64,000 nucleotides of DNA from Brucella pseudintermedia (GCF_042697365.1 NZ_CP137604.1), one strand, 5' to 3'. Counted from the first letter of the stretch, positions 44,809 to 53,963 are shown. A program made the numbers and translations. The notes: generated by a model from the sequence alone, not told the origin.

Positions 44809-46083
44809 TCAATCGAGACGAACAACAAACGCATTTACTGCACCTGCTTTCCAGGCCTCGCGCAACAAGGCATCGTTTCCTCCCTTCGTCGCCACAGCCG
44901 TCAACTCGTAGGTTGCGCCCGTTTCGGTCGGAAGCGTGGTCAGCGTAAATCGGGTCGAGCGAGGCAGCGATGCCTGAATCCGTTTTGCCTCTTCCAGTGT
45001 GCCAAACGAACCAAGCTCGACATATTCGCCATGTTCCTCGACCTGGCGGCGTTTCCACGCGCTGGAGATCGCATCCCTGGACAGGATGCTGCCATAGGCA
45101 CGCTCCTCGGCATATGCCGTGGCAGCAAGCCGATCGGTAGCGTAACCGGCAAGGCCGCTCACACCGGCGGCATTCGCCACCCCGAAGCTGGCTCCAGGAC
45201 GATGTGAAGGTACGGGAACATTTGCCGGCAGCAACGGGGCTGCTCCACCAGGCGATTCACCATAGGAAGGATCGACGGCAAAAGGTGAATTTTCGGGCAT
45301 GGGCGCAGAAACCGGAACAGCGTCCATCACAGGCATTGGAACACGAGACTTCGGCGAGGTCGGTGTCGGTCCGTTCATCGCCATCATGACACCGGTTGCT
45401 GGCTGGCCGATCGCATCACCGCCACCCGGACGGTAAGACGCCATCAGGAATGCGTCGTCATTGCCATCGAGAGGAGCCCTTCCAATATACTCGACCTTCA
45501 CATTCGCTGTGCCGTGGTGCTGGTAATCGAGCATTTCGGCAGCTTTCTGTGAAAGATCGATGACGCGGTCGAATTCATACGGCCCACGATCATTCACGCG
45601 CACGATGACCGAGCTGCCATTCGCAAGATTGGTGACGCGAGCATAACTTGGCAAAGGCATGGTCGGATGCGCAGCCGTCAGATGCGCCATGTCATAGACT
45701 TCGCCGTTGGCAGTCAAACGTCCGTGGAAGGCTTCGCCATACCAAGAGGCATGGCCTACCTTGACGTAATTCTTATCTTCCTTGGGATAATACCAGCGTC
45801 CCTTTACCTTGTAAGGCTGTCCGGTCTGATCTCGCCCGCCGCCACGCGGCAAGGGTTTCCCTTTGGAAAAAGCCACACGAGGACTAGCCTTCACGCCATA
45901 CTTGGATTCAGCGAAATATTCCTTGGATCGCTTGCTCTTCGATTTCGGCTGCGGTGCGGACGCGCAACCCGCCAAGGCAACGGCAATAGCCATGAAAGAC
46001 AGTACGGCGACTGAACCGCGCTTGTCTCGCAGCTTAGCCGCCTTTCCGTTGACCGAATATTTCAGCCCTCGTTTCGAATCCAT
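44809..46083 (-). CDS. rlpA: RlpA-family septal ring lytic transglycosylase lipoprotein
   Basis: The 424-residue lipoprotein has a lipobox VALAGC near residue 40, and then a double-psi beta-barrel RlpA domain (about 95-185: GHASWYGEAFHGRLTANGE...RVNDRGPYEFDRVIDLS). A Pro/Ala linker and a C-terminal SPOR domain follow (about 345-424). RlpA cleaves or binds denuded glycan strands at the septum. An in-frame GTG at 46092 is the alternative start; the ATG at 46083 is chosen. It is followed by dacF, also a peptidoglycan enzyme. Confidence 0.9.
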   Translation of the reverse strand: MDSKRGLKYSVNGKAAKLRDKRGSVAVLSFMAIAVALAGCASAPQPKSKSKRSKEYFAESKYGVKASPRVAFSKGKPLPRGGGRDQTGQPYKVKGRWYYPKEDKNYVKVGHASWYGEAFHGRLTANGEVYDMAHLTAAHPTMPLPSYARVTNLANGSSVIVRVNDRGPYEFDRVIDLSQKAAEMLDYQHHGTANVKVEYIGRAPLDGNDDAFLMASYRPGGGDAIGQPATGVMMAMNGPTPTSPKSRVPMPVMDAVPVSAPMPENSPFAVDPSYGESPGGAAPLLPANVPVPSHRPGASFGVANAAGVSGLAGYATDRLAATAYAEERAYGSILSRDAISSAWKRRQVEEHGEYVELGSFGTLEEAKRIQASLPRSTRFTLTTLPTETGATYELTAVATKGGNDALLREAWKAGAVNAFVVRLD

Positions 46084-46258
46084 ACGCCACACGCCCGTTA
46101 CACACCAAACACAACCGGAAACGCTGGTTGCGCCTTTTAGAATTCAGTGATGTCACCGATTCATTGACGGATCATTAAAGCTTTTGGAATTCCGCGCATT
46201 TGAGTCGCATTGGACACGTGCTGCTCTACGTTGGCCGATTGCGATCGCGCTTAACTGT

Positions 46259-46283
46259 GGAACAATCGTTGGCTAGAGACGTT
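46259..46283 (+). promoter_or_regulatory. EcfG (general stress response) promoter
   Basis: GGAAC (46259-46263), a 16-base spacer and CGTT (46280-46283) match the alphaproteobacterial EcfG/SigE2 consensus GGAAC-N16/17-CGTT exactly. Transcription would begin near 46290, a few bases before the strong ribosome site of the mini-gene. Confidence 0.85.
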
Positions 46284-46309
46284 GGATTTTCAACAGGAAG
46301 GAGAAAGCA

Positions 46310-46387
46310 ATGTTGAGAGCAATGATCCTTTGGCTGATGGGTGTTCCGCTCATTGTCGTGTTGCTTATCTGGTATTTTTTCTTTTGA
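46310..46387 (+). CDS. 25-residue single-span membrane mini-protein
   Basis: This ORF is too short for usual gene finding. It encodes 25 residues: MLRAM at the start, then an almost wholly hydrophobic helix with Trp8 and a Gly-Val-Pro kink (11-13), ending WYFFF. AGGAAGGAGA lies seven bases before the ATG, one of the strongest ribosome sites in the window. A perfect EcfG promoter lies 27 bases upstream of the ATG and a strong terminator 80 bases downstream of the stop. All signals of a stand-alone gene are present. The likely location is the inner membrane; the function is unknown, presumably stress-related. Confidence 0.8.
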   Translation: MLRAMILWLMGVPLIVVLLIWYFFF

Positions 46388-46467
46388 CCGGGAACGTTCG
46401 GTCCTTTCAGCCGTTATTTATACGGCTCAAATGACCTCCGAGCCAGTCACCTAACGTCATGGAATTA

Positions 46468-46497
46468 GGCCCGCCCAGAAGGCGGGCCGTTTTTTTG
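46468..46497 (+). terminator. Terminator of the stress mini-gene
   Basis: The GGCCCGCC/GGCGGGCC stem (46468-46475 with 46481-46488) has a CAGAA loop and seven T residues following. Confidence 0.93.
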
Positions 46498-46503
46498 CCC
46501 CCA

Positions 46504-47400
46504 TCATGGCCTTGTCGCCGGGTCGGGCATATAGACTTTTATTGCGTTTCGTAGCAGGCGGAAATGGGCCGGCGTCCAGGTTGACAACTCGCCATCGGTA
46601 TTGACGGCGCGGGGTTTCTTCGTGCGAACGATCACCTCTGTGGTCGGGAAAGCCCGCACGTCATCCCATTTCGAATGAGTGCCGCGGCGGAGACTTGGCA
46701 GCAGACGCAAAAGTTTCCACCAGTGATCAACCTCCAGACTGTAGAAATCCAGTTTCCCGTCATCTACGGTCGCATCCTTCTCGACCGCCATGCCGCCGCC
46801 GTAGAATTTCCCATTCCCCACAGAGACCTGCAACGTGCGGATTTTTTCCGTCATGCCGTCATGTTCCAGATAGGCCGTGAAAAGCTCCGAACGCATCAGA
46901 ATGCGCGCCGCGACAATCGCATAGCCAAGCTTTCCCCACTTCTTCTTCGCGGCAGAACTCAGTTGCTGCGCCAGTTCGGCACTGAAACCGATGCTCGCGA
47001 CATTGAAGTAAAGATGACCATTGACCTCGCCAAGATCGATGGCGCGCGCCTCATAGGAGGCAATTCGTCGTGCCGCCTCAACGGGATCGGCAGGAATGCC
47101 GACGGTTCGCGCAAAATCGTTTGCGGTTCCAAGCGGAAGAATTGCAAGCGGCAATCCCGTTTCCATCAATCCTTTGGCCGCCGCATTCAACGATCCGTCA
47201 CCACCGCCGACAATGACAAGATCGCAATCCCTTTCACGAAGGATCACATCTGAGATAGTCTCGCCGTCTTGCGGATTTCGCTCAATGAGTTGAAGTCCGC
47301 CGCGCTCCAATGCAGACCGAATATCCGCGCTGTATCCCCTGCCATTCCGGGCATGTGGATTTACAATAAGCAGTGCCCGGCGCTTTGTGGTCTTGCCCAT
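46504..47400 (-). CDS. YegS-like lipid kinase (diacylglycerol kinase catalytic domain)
   Basis: The 298-residue soluble lipid kinase has NPHARNGRG at the N-terminus and the nucleotide loop GGGDGSLNAAAKGL, as in YegS/DgkB. LGTANDFARTVGIP is the second conserved block. It phosphorylates a lipid, perhaps diacylglycerol or phosphatidylglycerol. The frame opens at TTG 47487, but the ATG at 47400 follows CAGGAAA and matches the family start. It ends seven bases from the mini-gene terminator, on the opposite strand. Confidence 0.88.
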   Translation of the reverse strand: MGKTTKRRALLIVNPHARNGRGYSADIRSALERGGLQLIERNPQDGETISDVILRERDCDLVIVGGGDGSLNAAAKGLMETGLPLAILPLGTANDFARTVGIPADPVEAARRIASYEARAIDLGEVNGHLYFNVASIGFSAELAQQLSSAAKKKWGKLGYAIVAARILMRSELFTAYLEHDGMTEKIRTLQVSVGNGKFYGGGMAVEKDATVDDGKLDFYSLEVDHWWKLLRLLPSLRRGTHSKWDDVRAFPTTEVIVRTKKPRAVNTDGELSTWTPAHFRLLRNAIKVYMPDPATRP

Positions 47401-47608
47401 GGATTTCCTGTCATCTGCAACAGCCTGCAAATCGGCTGCATTCGTTGGAGCGTCATCTGCAGATGGCCTCTCAAACTCAGATATCAATGGAACGGATCAT
47501 GAAAAATTTGTCACGATGCTTTAGCGTTTCGTGAGGCAACTAGACCAACGGAACGGTACGCGGAGCCCGTGAACAAACAGTTTGACGAGCGCGAAAAGAG
47601 AACATAGT

Positions 47609-47637
47609 TTGACAAAAGTGATTGGAATATTTCTAAA
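47609..47637 (+). promoter_or_regulatory. Candidate sigma-70 promoter of tRNA-Gly
   Basis: TTGACA (47609-47614), a 17-base spacer and TCTAAA (47632-47637) place the transcript start about 40 bases before the tRNA 5' end. The -35 is consensus; the -10 is weak. Confidence 0.45.
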
Positions 47638-47683
47638 GCGATCTCATCTAACTTCTCGCTAACCTATTGAAATATATACATTC

Positions 47684-47757
47684 GCGGGTATGATGTAATG
47701 GTAGCCTGTCAGCTTCCCAAGCTGAACGAGCGGGTTCGATTCCCGCTACCCGCTCCA
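47684..47757 (+). tRNA. tRNA-Gly, anticodon CCC
   Basis: The 74-base gene has a 7-base-pair acceptor stem GCGGGTA/TACCCGC, anticodon stem TCAGC/GCTGA around the loop TTCCCAA (anticodon CCC), the T-arm GCGGGTTCGATTCCCGC, discriminator T and an encoded CCA. It reads GGG codons. Confidence 0.96.
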
Positions 47758-47782
47758 GCAGGCCTTCACTCAAGAACCTGAT

Positions 47783-48022
47783 CTATCGAACATTCTGTCC
47801 GGTCTTCGGATCGACTTTAACCTCGACTTTCGCGCCAGACTTGGTGAAATACTCGATTTCATAATAGCCGCGATCATTCCAGTCGACCTCATCGATAAAA
47901 GCCGTATCCGCTTTCTGTTCGATTTTCGCGATAATGTCCGAAAGCTTCGCGCCTTCCGGTGGTGCGGCAAAAGCGGCAACGGTGGATAAACCAAGAAACA
48001 AGGTCGTAGCAACAAGACGCAT
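47783..48022 (-). CDS. Small secreted PepSY-like protein
   Basis: The 79-residue protein has a signal peptide ending near AFA-AP (about residue 19) and a PepSY-like fold of about 55 residues (YYEIEYFTKSGAKVEVKVDPKTG). Such proteins bind or inhibit peptidases, or act as periplasmic modules for sensor systems, but no role can be assigned here. It ends 26 bases from the tRNA gene on the opposite strand. Confidence 0.82.
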   Translation of the reverse strand: MRLVATTLFLGLSTVAAFAAPPEGAKLSDIIAKIEQKADTAFIDEVDWNDRGYYEIEYFTKSGAKVEVKVDPKTGQNVR

Positions 48023-48087
48023 GATTATCTCCTTTATCTATATTGATAGATAAGGGTCCGGCTACCGTCTTCAAGCCCAACGGACAA

Positions 48088-48279
48088 TTACTTGATGATA
48101 GGGCTGATCGAACCCGTAAAGGTCTGATCAATCATCGCCGAGAGTTTTGGCTCTGCTCCAGACAAGACAACAACGATTGCAAGCATCAATATCAATGGCG
48201 CGGCAAGAATGCCGCTCCTTACTGCCGGTTCGAGAATGCGCCGGGTCTTGTTGTTTCGCGTTGATTGCCGATTTTTCAT
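48088..48279 (-). CDS. Small single-pass membrane protein, unknown
   Basis: The 63-residue ORF has a very basic N-terminus (MKNRQSTRNNKTRR), one strong hydrophobic helix at about 23-41, and a short polar C-terminal tail. The topology suggests a cytoplasmic N-terminus. The ribosome site is weak, and I know no family. It lies 65 bases upstream of the PepSY-like gene in the same direction and could be its operon partner. Confidence 0.5.
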   Translation of the reverse strand: MKNRQSTRNNKTRRILEPAVRSGILAAPLILMLAIVVVLSGAEPKLSAMIDQTFTGSISPIIK

Positions 48280-48453
48280 GCAACCAACAGTAGACGGATA
48301 GACTTAATCGCCCGTTAAATAATGTAGTTAATGCTTTTTTGTAATTGATAGCCGCTAGACGGCTCCTGTTTTAACGGGATCGTTGAAACCGCTCTGTCTA
48401 TTGGCTTCTTCGCATGGAACGTAAAACCGTTTCACACTTTTGCTGGGAATGCT

Positions 48454-49926
48454 CTAATTTCCCTTGTTTCCGCGATATATATTGACGCCGAGTTCGCGAA
48501 TTTTCTTGCGCAGCGTATTTCGGTTTAGCCCCAGAAGATCGGCAGCCTTGATCTGATTTCCACGTGTTGCCGTAAGACATGCGAGGATAAGGGGATATTC
48601 CAGTTCAGCCAGCACCCGATGGTAAAGCCCGGGCGGCGGCAAGTCGGAACCGAAAGAGGCAAAATAACGCTGCATGTTCTGCTCAACGGCCTGCGAAATG
48701 GAGATGTTTTCCATATCGCCACCGCCAGCGGGAACAATCTCCGGCTTGGTGAGCTCTGCTCGCAACTCCGTTTCGATAATTTCCGGCGAAATCTCTTCTT
48801 GCGGGTAAAGCGCCGCGAGCCTTCGCACGAGATTTTCCAGTTCGCGCACATTGCCTGGCCATGGATACCGGCGCATCATTTCCAGGCCAGCGGTGCTGAT
48901 ACGCTTCTCCGGCAGTCCCTCTTCGGCGGCTCGTTTGAAAAAATGGCGCACAAGATCAGCAACGTCCTCGCTGCGCTCGCGTAGCGGCGGCAGACGCAAA
49001 GGCACGACATTGAGCCGGTAATAAAGATCCTCGCGGAAGAGGCCCTGCGCTATCAGTTGCCGCAAATCCTTGTTGGTCGCTGCAACGATACGCACGTCGG
49101 TCTTGATCGGCGTGCGTCCGCCGACTGTCATATATTCGCCTTGCTGTAACACGCGCAGAAGGCGGGTTTGTGCTTCCATGGGCATATCGCCGATCTCATC
49201 GAGAAACAGCGTACCGCCATTTGCCTGCTCGAAGCGCCCGCTAGAGCGGTTTTGCGCGCCGGTAAAAGCGCCCTTTTCATGCCCGAACAGTTCAGACTCG
49301 ATCAGATCGCGCGGGATTGCCGCCATATTGATCGCAACAAACGGTCCTTTTCGGCGGCGCCCATATTCGTGCAGGGCGCGCGCAACCAGTTCCTTGCCTG
49401 TACCGGATTCACCCGTAACCATGACGGTCAAATCCGTCTGCATCATACGCGCCAGCAAACGGTAGATTTCCTGCATCGCAGGCGAGCGGCCAACCAGCGG
49501 CATATTTTCTGCCTGCTCATCGGAAAGAGCCGCGATCGGTTTATTCTTGGGTTCTGACAGCGCTCGACCGACTATGTTGATCAATTCCGTCAGATCGAAT
49601 GGCTTCGGCAGATATTCGTAGGCTCCAGCCTCTGACGCCCGGATTGCCGTCATGAATGTGTTCTGCGCGCTCATCACCACAATCGGAAGGTCCGGGCGCA
49701 TCTTCTTGATACGCGGCAGAAGATCAAAGGCGTTCTCATCCGGCATATTGACGTCAGTAATAACGAGGTCGCCGTCGCCTGCCGCCACCCACCGCCAGAG
49801 CGAGGCAGCATTGGAAGTCACGCGCACATCATAGCCCGCCCGCGATAGGGCCTGGTTCAACACTGTCCGAATGGCTGCATCGTCATCCGCCACCAATATG
49901 GTTCCAGTCGGACGTCCTGCGATCAT
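48454..49926 (-). CDS. ntrC: Nitrogen response regulator NtrC
   Basis: The 490-residue sigma-54 activator has a receiver domain at about 8-122 with phospho-acceptor Asp58 in VITDVNMP. An AAA+ domain follows at about 147-385 with GESGTGKE and the sigma-54 contact loop GAFTGA, and a Fis-type helix-turn-helix lies at the C-terminus. It should activate the sigma-54 glnBA promoter in this same window under nitrogen limitation. The start codon overlaps the ntrB stop by four bases. Unlike many Rhizobiales loci, ntrYX does not follow. Confidence 0.96.
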   Translation of the reverse strand: MIAGRPTGTILVADDDAAIRTVLNQALSRAGYDVRVTSNAASLWRWVAAGDGDLVITDVNMPDENAFDLLPRIKKMRPDLPIVVMSAQNTFMTAIRASEAGAYEYLPKPFDLTELINIVGRALSEPKNKPIAALSDEQAENMPLVGRSPAMQEIYRLLARMMQTDLTVMVTGESGTGKELVARALHEYGRRRKGPFVAINMAAIPRDLIESELFGHEKGAFTGAQNRSSGRFEQANGGTLFLDEIGDMPMEAQTRLLRVLQQGEYMTVGGRTPIKTDVRIVAATNKDLRQLIAQGLFREDLYYRLNVVPLRLPPLRERSEDVADLVRHFFKRAAEEGLPEKRISTAGLEMMRRYPWPGNVRELENLVRRLAALYPQEEISPEIIETELRAELTKPEIVPAGGGDMENISISQAVEQNMQRYFASFGSDLPPPGLYHRVLAELEYPLILACLTATRGNQIKAADLLGLNRNTLRKKIRELGVNIYRGNKGN

Positions 49927-51038
49927 GCGTTATCTCCAGTATTTCCAGCCATATTTTTCCAGGCCGGCATTAGAACGCGAAAAGTCGTGCGGGAAGGATG
50001 GCTGTCGCATTCAATGATGCCGCCGTGATCGCCAATGATCTTCGCAACCAGCGCCAAACCGAGTCCGGAACCGTTGGTCTTCGTCGTCACGAAGGGATCG
50101 AACAGATGCGGGAGCATATCCTGTGGCACGCCGGGTCCGTTATCATGCACGCAGAACTCGAGAGGCAGGGCCACCCTGTCCCGCGCGCCCGGCACCTGCA
50201 GACGGATGCCCGGACGATAAGCCGTGGACAGGACAATCTCGCCGCCCTCACGATCACCTATGGCTTCCGAGGCATTCTTCAGCAGATTGAGGAAAACCTG
50301 CACAAGCTGGTCCCGATTGGCGAAAACCGGCGGGAGAGAAGGATCATAATCTTCAACGAAACGAATCTTCCGCGCAAACCCGTTCTTCGCAATCGCCTTC
50401 ACATGATCCAGAACCGCATGAATATTGACCGCAGATCGCTCAATGGGGCGTTCGTCTGAAAAAACCTCCATGCGGTCAACCAGTGAAACGATCCGATCTG
50501 TTTCATCGGTAATAAGCCGTGCCAGCGCACGATCCTCGTCGCCGACAACCTGCTCGAGCAATTGCGCAGCACCGCGGATACCAGATAGAGGGTTCTTGAT
50601 TTCGTGGGCCAGCATCGATGCAAGCCCTGTCACTGATCGCGCCGCGCCACGGTGCGTCATCTGCCGGTCGATCTTTTCGGCCATCGTCTTTTCCTTGAAG
50701 AGGATGACCACAGCGCCGGGCAACTCTGCGACGGGCGCCACGTAAATATCAACGATACGTTCCGCTCCCAGACGAGGCGATGAAACATCGACGCGATATT
50801 CATTTACCGGCATCTGGCTGGTGCGCACCTGATCGACCAGCGCTAGCAGCGGACTGCCGAAAGGCAGAAAGGATTCCAGCCGGTTGCGCGCCAGAATAGA
50901 CGAGCCGGAACGAAAGAACTGTTCCGCGTCCAGATTGGCATAGGCGATATAGTTTTCAGCGCTGACCATGATAACCGGCTGGCTGATGGCGTCGAGCACG
51001 ACAGAGGGAATGCCGTTCGTATCTGTTCTTTCGCGCAT
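49923..51038 (-). CDS. ntrB: Nitrogen regulation histidine kinase NtrB
   Basis: The 371-residue cytoplasmic sensor kinase has an N-terminal PAS domain (about 10-110). A HisKA domain follows with the phospho-His in MLAHEIKNPLSG, and then a HATPase domain with VFLNLLKNA, DNGPGVP and TNGSGLGLALV. It phosphorylates or dephosphorylates NtrC under P-II control. The frame is open 40 codons upstream into dusB; the ATG at 51038 shares one base with the dusB stop (TGATG) and matches the family start. Confidence 0.95.
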   Translation of the reverse strand: MRERTDTNGIPSVVLDAISQPVIMVSAENYIAYANLDAEQFFRSGSSILARNRLESFLPFGSPLLALVDQVRTSQMPVNEYRVDVSSPRLGAERIVDIYVAPVAELPGAVVILFKEKTMAEKIDRQMTHRGAARSVTGLASMLAHEIKNPLSGIRGAAQLLEQVVGDEDRALARLITDETDRIVSLVDRMEVFSDERPIERSAVNIHAVLDHVKAIAKNGFARKIRFVEDYDPSLPPVFANRDQLVQVFLNLLKNASEAIGDREGGEIVLSTAYRPGIRLQVPGARDRVALPLEFCVHDNGPGVPQDMLPHLFDPFVTTKTNGSGLGLALVAKIIGDHGGIIECDSHPSRTTFRVLMPAWKNMAGNTGDNA

Positions 51039-52042
51039 CAGGCAACCTCTTTGAGCGCGACTTCGCGAATTTCTCGCGTGAAGATGCGACCCAAAGCGTC
51101 GATAACGGCTCGCCGGTCGGTTTGGGTCATAACTTCCGCTTTCTCGGCAGGCATACATGCCTCACCCGCATGACGATCAAGATACCAGCCAAGGTGTTTA
51201 CGGGAATGACGAATGCCCGTTGTGCTTCCATAGTGGTCGAGCATATCTTCGTAATGCTTTATAATATAATCGAGAATTTCACTTCGCGACTTTGGGACAA
51301 AGTCGCTTCCTGCGATTAGGCCGGCCAACCAAGGCTGGCCGTAAGAGGCACGTCCGACCATCACCGCATCAGCTCCGGAACGGCGCAGAATTTCCTCGGC
51401 ATCGCCACGACACACCACATCTCCGTTGGCGACCAGAGGAATCCTGATTACGTCGCGAACCGCGCGAATTGCATCCCAGTCGGCCTTGCCTTCATAAAAC
51501 TGGCACCGAGTACGTCCGTGGACAGTCACCATGGCGACACCGACGCTTTCGGCACGTCTAGCCAGTTCGGGCGCATTGATGCTTTTCTCGTCCCATCCCA
51601 GCCGCATCTTGAGCGTAACCGGAACATTGACTGCATTGACGGTAGCCTCAATGAGGGTCATTGCATGATCGAGATCGCGCATCAAAGCAGATCCTGAATA
51701 ACCGCCTGTCACCTTCTTGGCTGGACAGCCCATATTGATATCGATGATATCGGCACCTTCTCCTTCGGCGATCTTGGCCGCCTCGCCCATCCAATGCGCT
51801 TCGCGTCCCGCGAGTTGCACGACATGCGTTCCAAGCCCTTCACCCGAAAGGCGCAGAAGGCTCTCCCTGTGACGATTGCAGAGTTCGGCGCTGGCGACCA
51901 TTTCAGACACGACCATACCCGCGCCAGCTTCTGCTGCCCGCCTGCGAAAAGGAAGATCCGAAACGCCCGACATCGGCGCGAGAAAGACACGGTTGGCAAG
52001 CGCCACACCGCCAATGCTCAAAGGTTGATCGAGAAAACTCAC
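51038..52042 (-). CDS. dusB: tRNA-dihydrouridine synthase B (NifR3)
   Basis: The FMN-dependent enzyme of 334 residues has the TIM-barrel landmarks LAPMSGVSDLPFR, INMGCPAKKVTGGYSGSALM with the catalytic Cys, and VHGRTR. It reduces uridine in the tRNA D-loop. TTG at 52045 and GTG at 52042 are adjacent start options, both behind AGG; I choose the GTG. The dusB-ntrB-ntrC order (nifR3-ntrBC) is classic for alphaproteobacteria. Confidence 0.92.
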   Translation of the reverse strand: MSFLDQPLSIGGVALANRVFLAPMSGVSDLPFRRRAAEAGAGMVVSEMVASAELCNRHRESLLRLSGEGLGTHVVQLAGREAHWMGEAAKIAEGEGADIIDINMGCPAKKVTGGYSGSALMRDLDHAMTLIEATVNAVNVPVTLKMRLGWDEKSINAPELARRAESVGVAMVTVHGRTRCQFYEGKADWDAIRAVRDVIRIPLVANGDVVCRGDAEEILRRSGADAVMVGRASYGQPWLAGLIAGSDFVPKSRSEILDYIIKHYEDMLDHYGSTTGIRHSRKHLGWYLDRHAGEACMPAEKAEVMTQTDRRAVIDALGRIFTREIREVALKEVA

Positions 52043-52197
52043 CAATAATGCCTATTTGATGTGCACAGCGCGATTAGCACATACATTAATCAGCTTCCCT
52101 TTTCAACGCAAGGAAAAGCGCTCGGGTAATTACGATAAATCAATTGTCGTCTGGCATTTATCCGCGCAAGGCATTATTCGGCTTGGGAACACAACCT

Positions 52198-53412
52198 TTG
52201 ACCGAGGCAACAACCATTTCAAAAATAGCAGCAGTCATTGTGGCAGCCGGTCGCGGTGAGCGAGCCGGGCAGAGCGTCGAAGGGCCGAAACAATATCGGC
52301 GCATCGGCGGCGAAGCCGTGCTTGCCCGTACGTTGCGCGCCTTTATTGACTGCTCGCTGATTGATAGCATCGTTGTCGTCATTCATCCTGACGATCACAC
52401 GCTTTTCGAACGCGCCATTCCAGAAAACTGCTGCAATATTCTGGTTGTGAACGGCGGCCCTACCCGGCAAGAATCAACGCGTCTTGGTCTCGTTGCATTG
52501 CAAGACTTTGCGCCGCAATATGTGATGATCCATGACGGTGTGAGACCATTCATCAGTCAGGACCTACTGAAGCGCATCGTTGAAAACCTGGCGCCGGAGG
52601 AAGGTGTTCTGCCCGCTTTGGCTGTCTCAGACACGCTCAAGCAGTCCGCCGCGGATGGCACGGTTAGAACGACCGTACCCCGCGCGGGCCTTTTCGCCGC
52701 ACAGACGCCGCAGGCATTTCCCTATGCACCTATCCTCAATGCGCATGAAAAGGCCTTCGCGATCAATCGCTCTGATTTCACAGACGATGCCGCCATTGCC
52801 GAATGGCAAGGCATCGCTGTACGGATTATCGAAGGATCGGCGGACAATACAAAGCTTACCTGGGCAAAGGATATTGAAATGGCAGACAGACGCCTGCGGC
52901 AAGATCATGTTTCGTTTCCCGATATTCGCACCGGCAATGGCTACGATGTCCATTCTTTTGAGCCCGGCGATCATGTCACCCTGTGCGGTGTGAAAATCCC
53001 TCATGAAGCAAAACTCAACGGCCATTCAGACGCCGACGTCGGGCTTCATGCGCTAACCGACGCCCTGCTTGCGACACGGGGAGCAGGTGATATTGGCACG
53101 CATTTCCCGCCTTCCGATCCACAGTGGAAAGGGGCGGCCTCCCGCATTTTTATCGAACGTGCGGTCAGTATCGTTCGTGAAGCAGGCGGTCGCATCGCCA
53201 ATGTCGACGTTACCTTTATCAGCGAAGCGCCGAAAATCGGCCCGCATCGCACGGCCATGACAGAAGCGCTTTGCGACATGCTGGGCATCGCAGCGGACCG
53301 CGTCTCTGTCAAAGCGACGACCAATGAGAAACTCGGCTTTGTCGGTCGCCGTGAAGGTATCGCGGCAATCGCGACGGCAACCGTCATCTATCCCGGCGAA
53401 GTTCCGGAATGA
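52198..53412 (+). CDS. ispDF: Bifunctional IspD/IspF enzyme of the MEP pathway
   Basis: The 404-residue fusion combines IspD (about 1-230: VAAGRGERAG, GPKQY, IHDGVRPF) with IspF (about 245-404: GNGYDVHSF, HSDADVGLHALTDALL, FPPSDPQWKGA). It catalyses two non-consecutive steps of isoprenoid precursor synthesis. No ATG starts the frame. TTG at 52198 has GGGAA eight bases upstream and gives the normal length; TTG at 52144 or 52183 would be longer. cinA overlaps its stop codon by four bases. Confidence 0.9.
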   Translation: MTEATTISKIAAVIVAAGRGERAGQSVEGPKQYRRIGGEAVLARTLRAFIDCSLIDSIVVVIHPDDHTLFERAIPENCCNILVVNGGPTRQESTRLGLVALQDFAPQYVMIHDGVRPFISQDLLKRIVENLAPEEGVLPALAVSDTLKQSAADGTVRTTVPRAGLFAAQTPQAFPYAPILNAHEKAFAINRSDFTDDAAIAEWQGIAVRIIEGSADNTKLTWAKDIEMADRRLRQDHVSFPDIRTGNGYDVHSFEPGDHVTLCGVKIPHEAKLNGHSDADVGLHALTDALLATRGAGDIGTHFPPSDPQWKGAASRIFIERAVSIVREAGGRIANVDVTFISEAPKIGPHRTAMTEALCDMLGIAADRVSVKATTNEKLGFVGRREGIAAIATATVIYPGEVPE

Positions 53413-53906
53413 GCGCGTTCATCGCAGAAGAAAAGGCCATTGCCGTACTGGCAGCCTGCCGGAAGGCCGGTGTAATGATCGCCACAGCAGAATCCTGCAC
53501 GGGTGGATTGATAGCCGGAGCGCTGACTGACATTGCCGGATCGTCCGATGTCGTGGATCGCGGTTTTGTCACCTATTCCAATGAAGCAAAAAGCGAAATG
53601 ATCGGCGTTCCGATGGAACTGATTGATCGCTTCGGCGCGGTCTCAAAGGAAGTAGCGCTATCCATGGCTGAAGGCGCACTTGCACGTTCCCGCACCGGAG
53701 TAACTATAGCCGTTACAGGTGTTGCCGGACCGGGCGGCGGTTCCGATGCAAAACCTGTCGGTCTTGTCCACATCGCCTCGGCGCGAAGGGATCACCCGAC
53801 CCTCCATCGCGAATATCGTTTCGGTCCAAAAACCAGAGCTGAAATCCGCCACGAAACGGTTCTCGCCGCATTGGACCTCGTTCTGGAGAATCTTCGAGAG
53901 CCTTGA
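53409..53906 (+). CDS. CinA C-terminal-domain family protein, nicotinamide-nucleotide amidase
   Basis: The 165-residue stand-alone CinA C-terminal domain resembles PncC, which deamidates NMN to recycle pyridine nucleotides. Conserved blocks are ATAESCTGGLIAG, GFVTYSNEAK and VAGPGGGSDAKPVGLVH. The ATG overlaps the ispDF stop codon (ATGA), so it is translationally coupled to it. The coupling of ispDF and cinA is common in alphaproteobacteria. Confidence 0.9.
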   Translation: MSAFIAEEKAIAVLAACRKAGVMIATAESCTGGLIAGALTDIAGSSDVVDRGFVTYSNEAKSEMIGVPMELIDRFGAVSKEVALSMAEGALARSRTGVTIAVTGVAGPGGGSDAKPVGLVHIASARRDHPTLHREYRFGPKTRAEIRHETVLAALDLVLENLREP

Positions 53907-53963
53907 GGCGTACACTTTTATCTGCCGTGCCCTACCTTTTTTCTTGCATAGGAAAAGGAGAAC

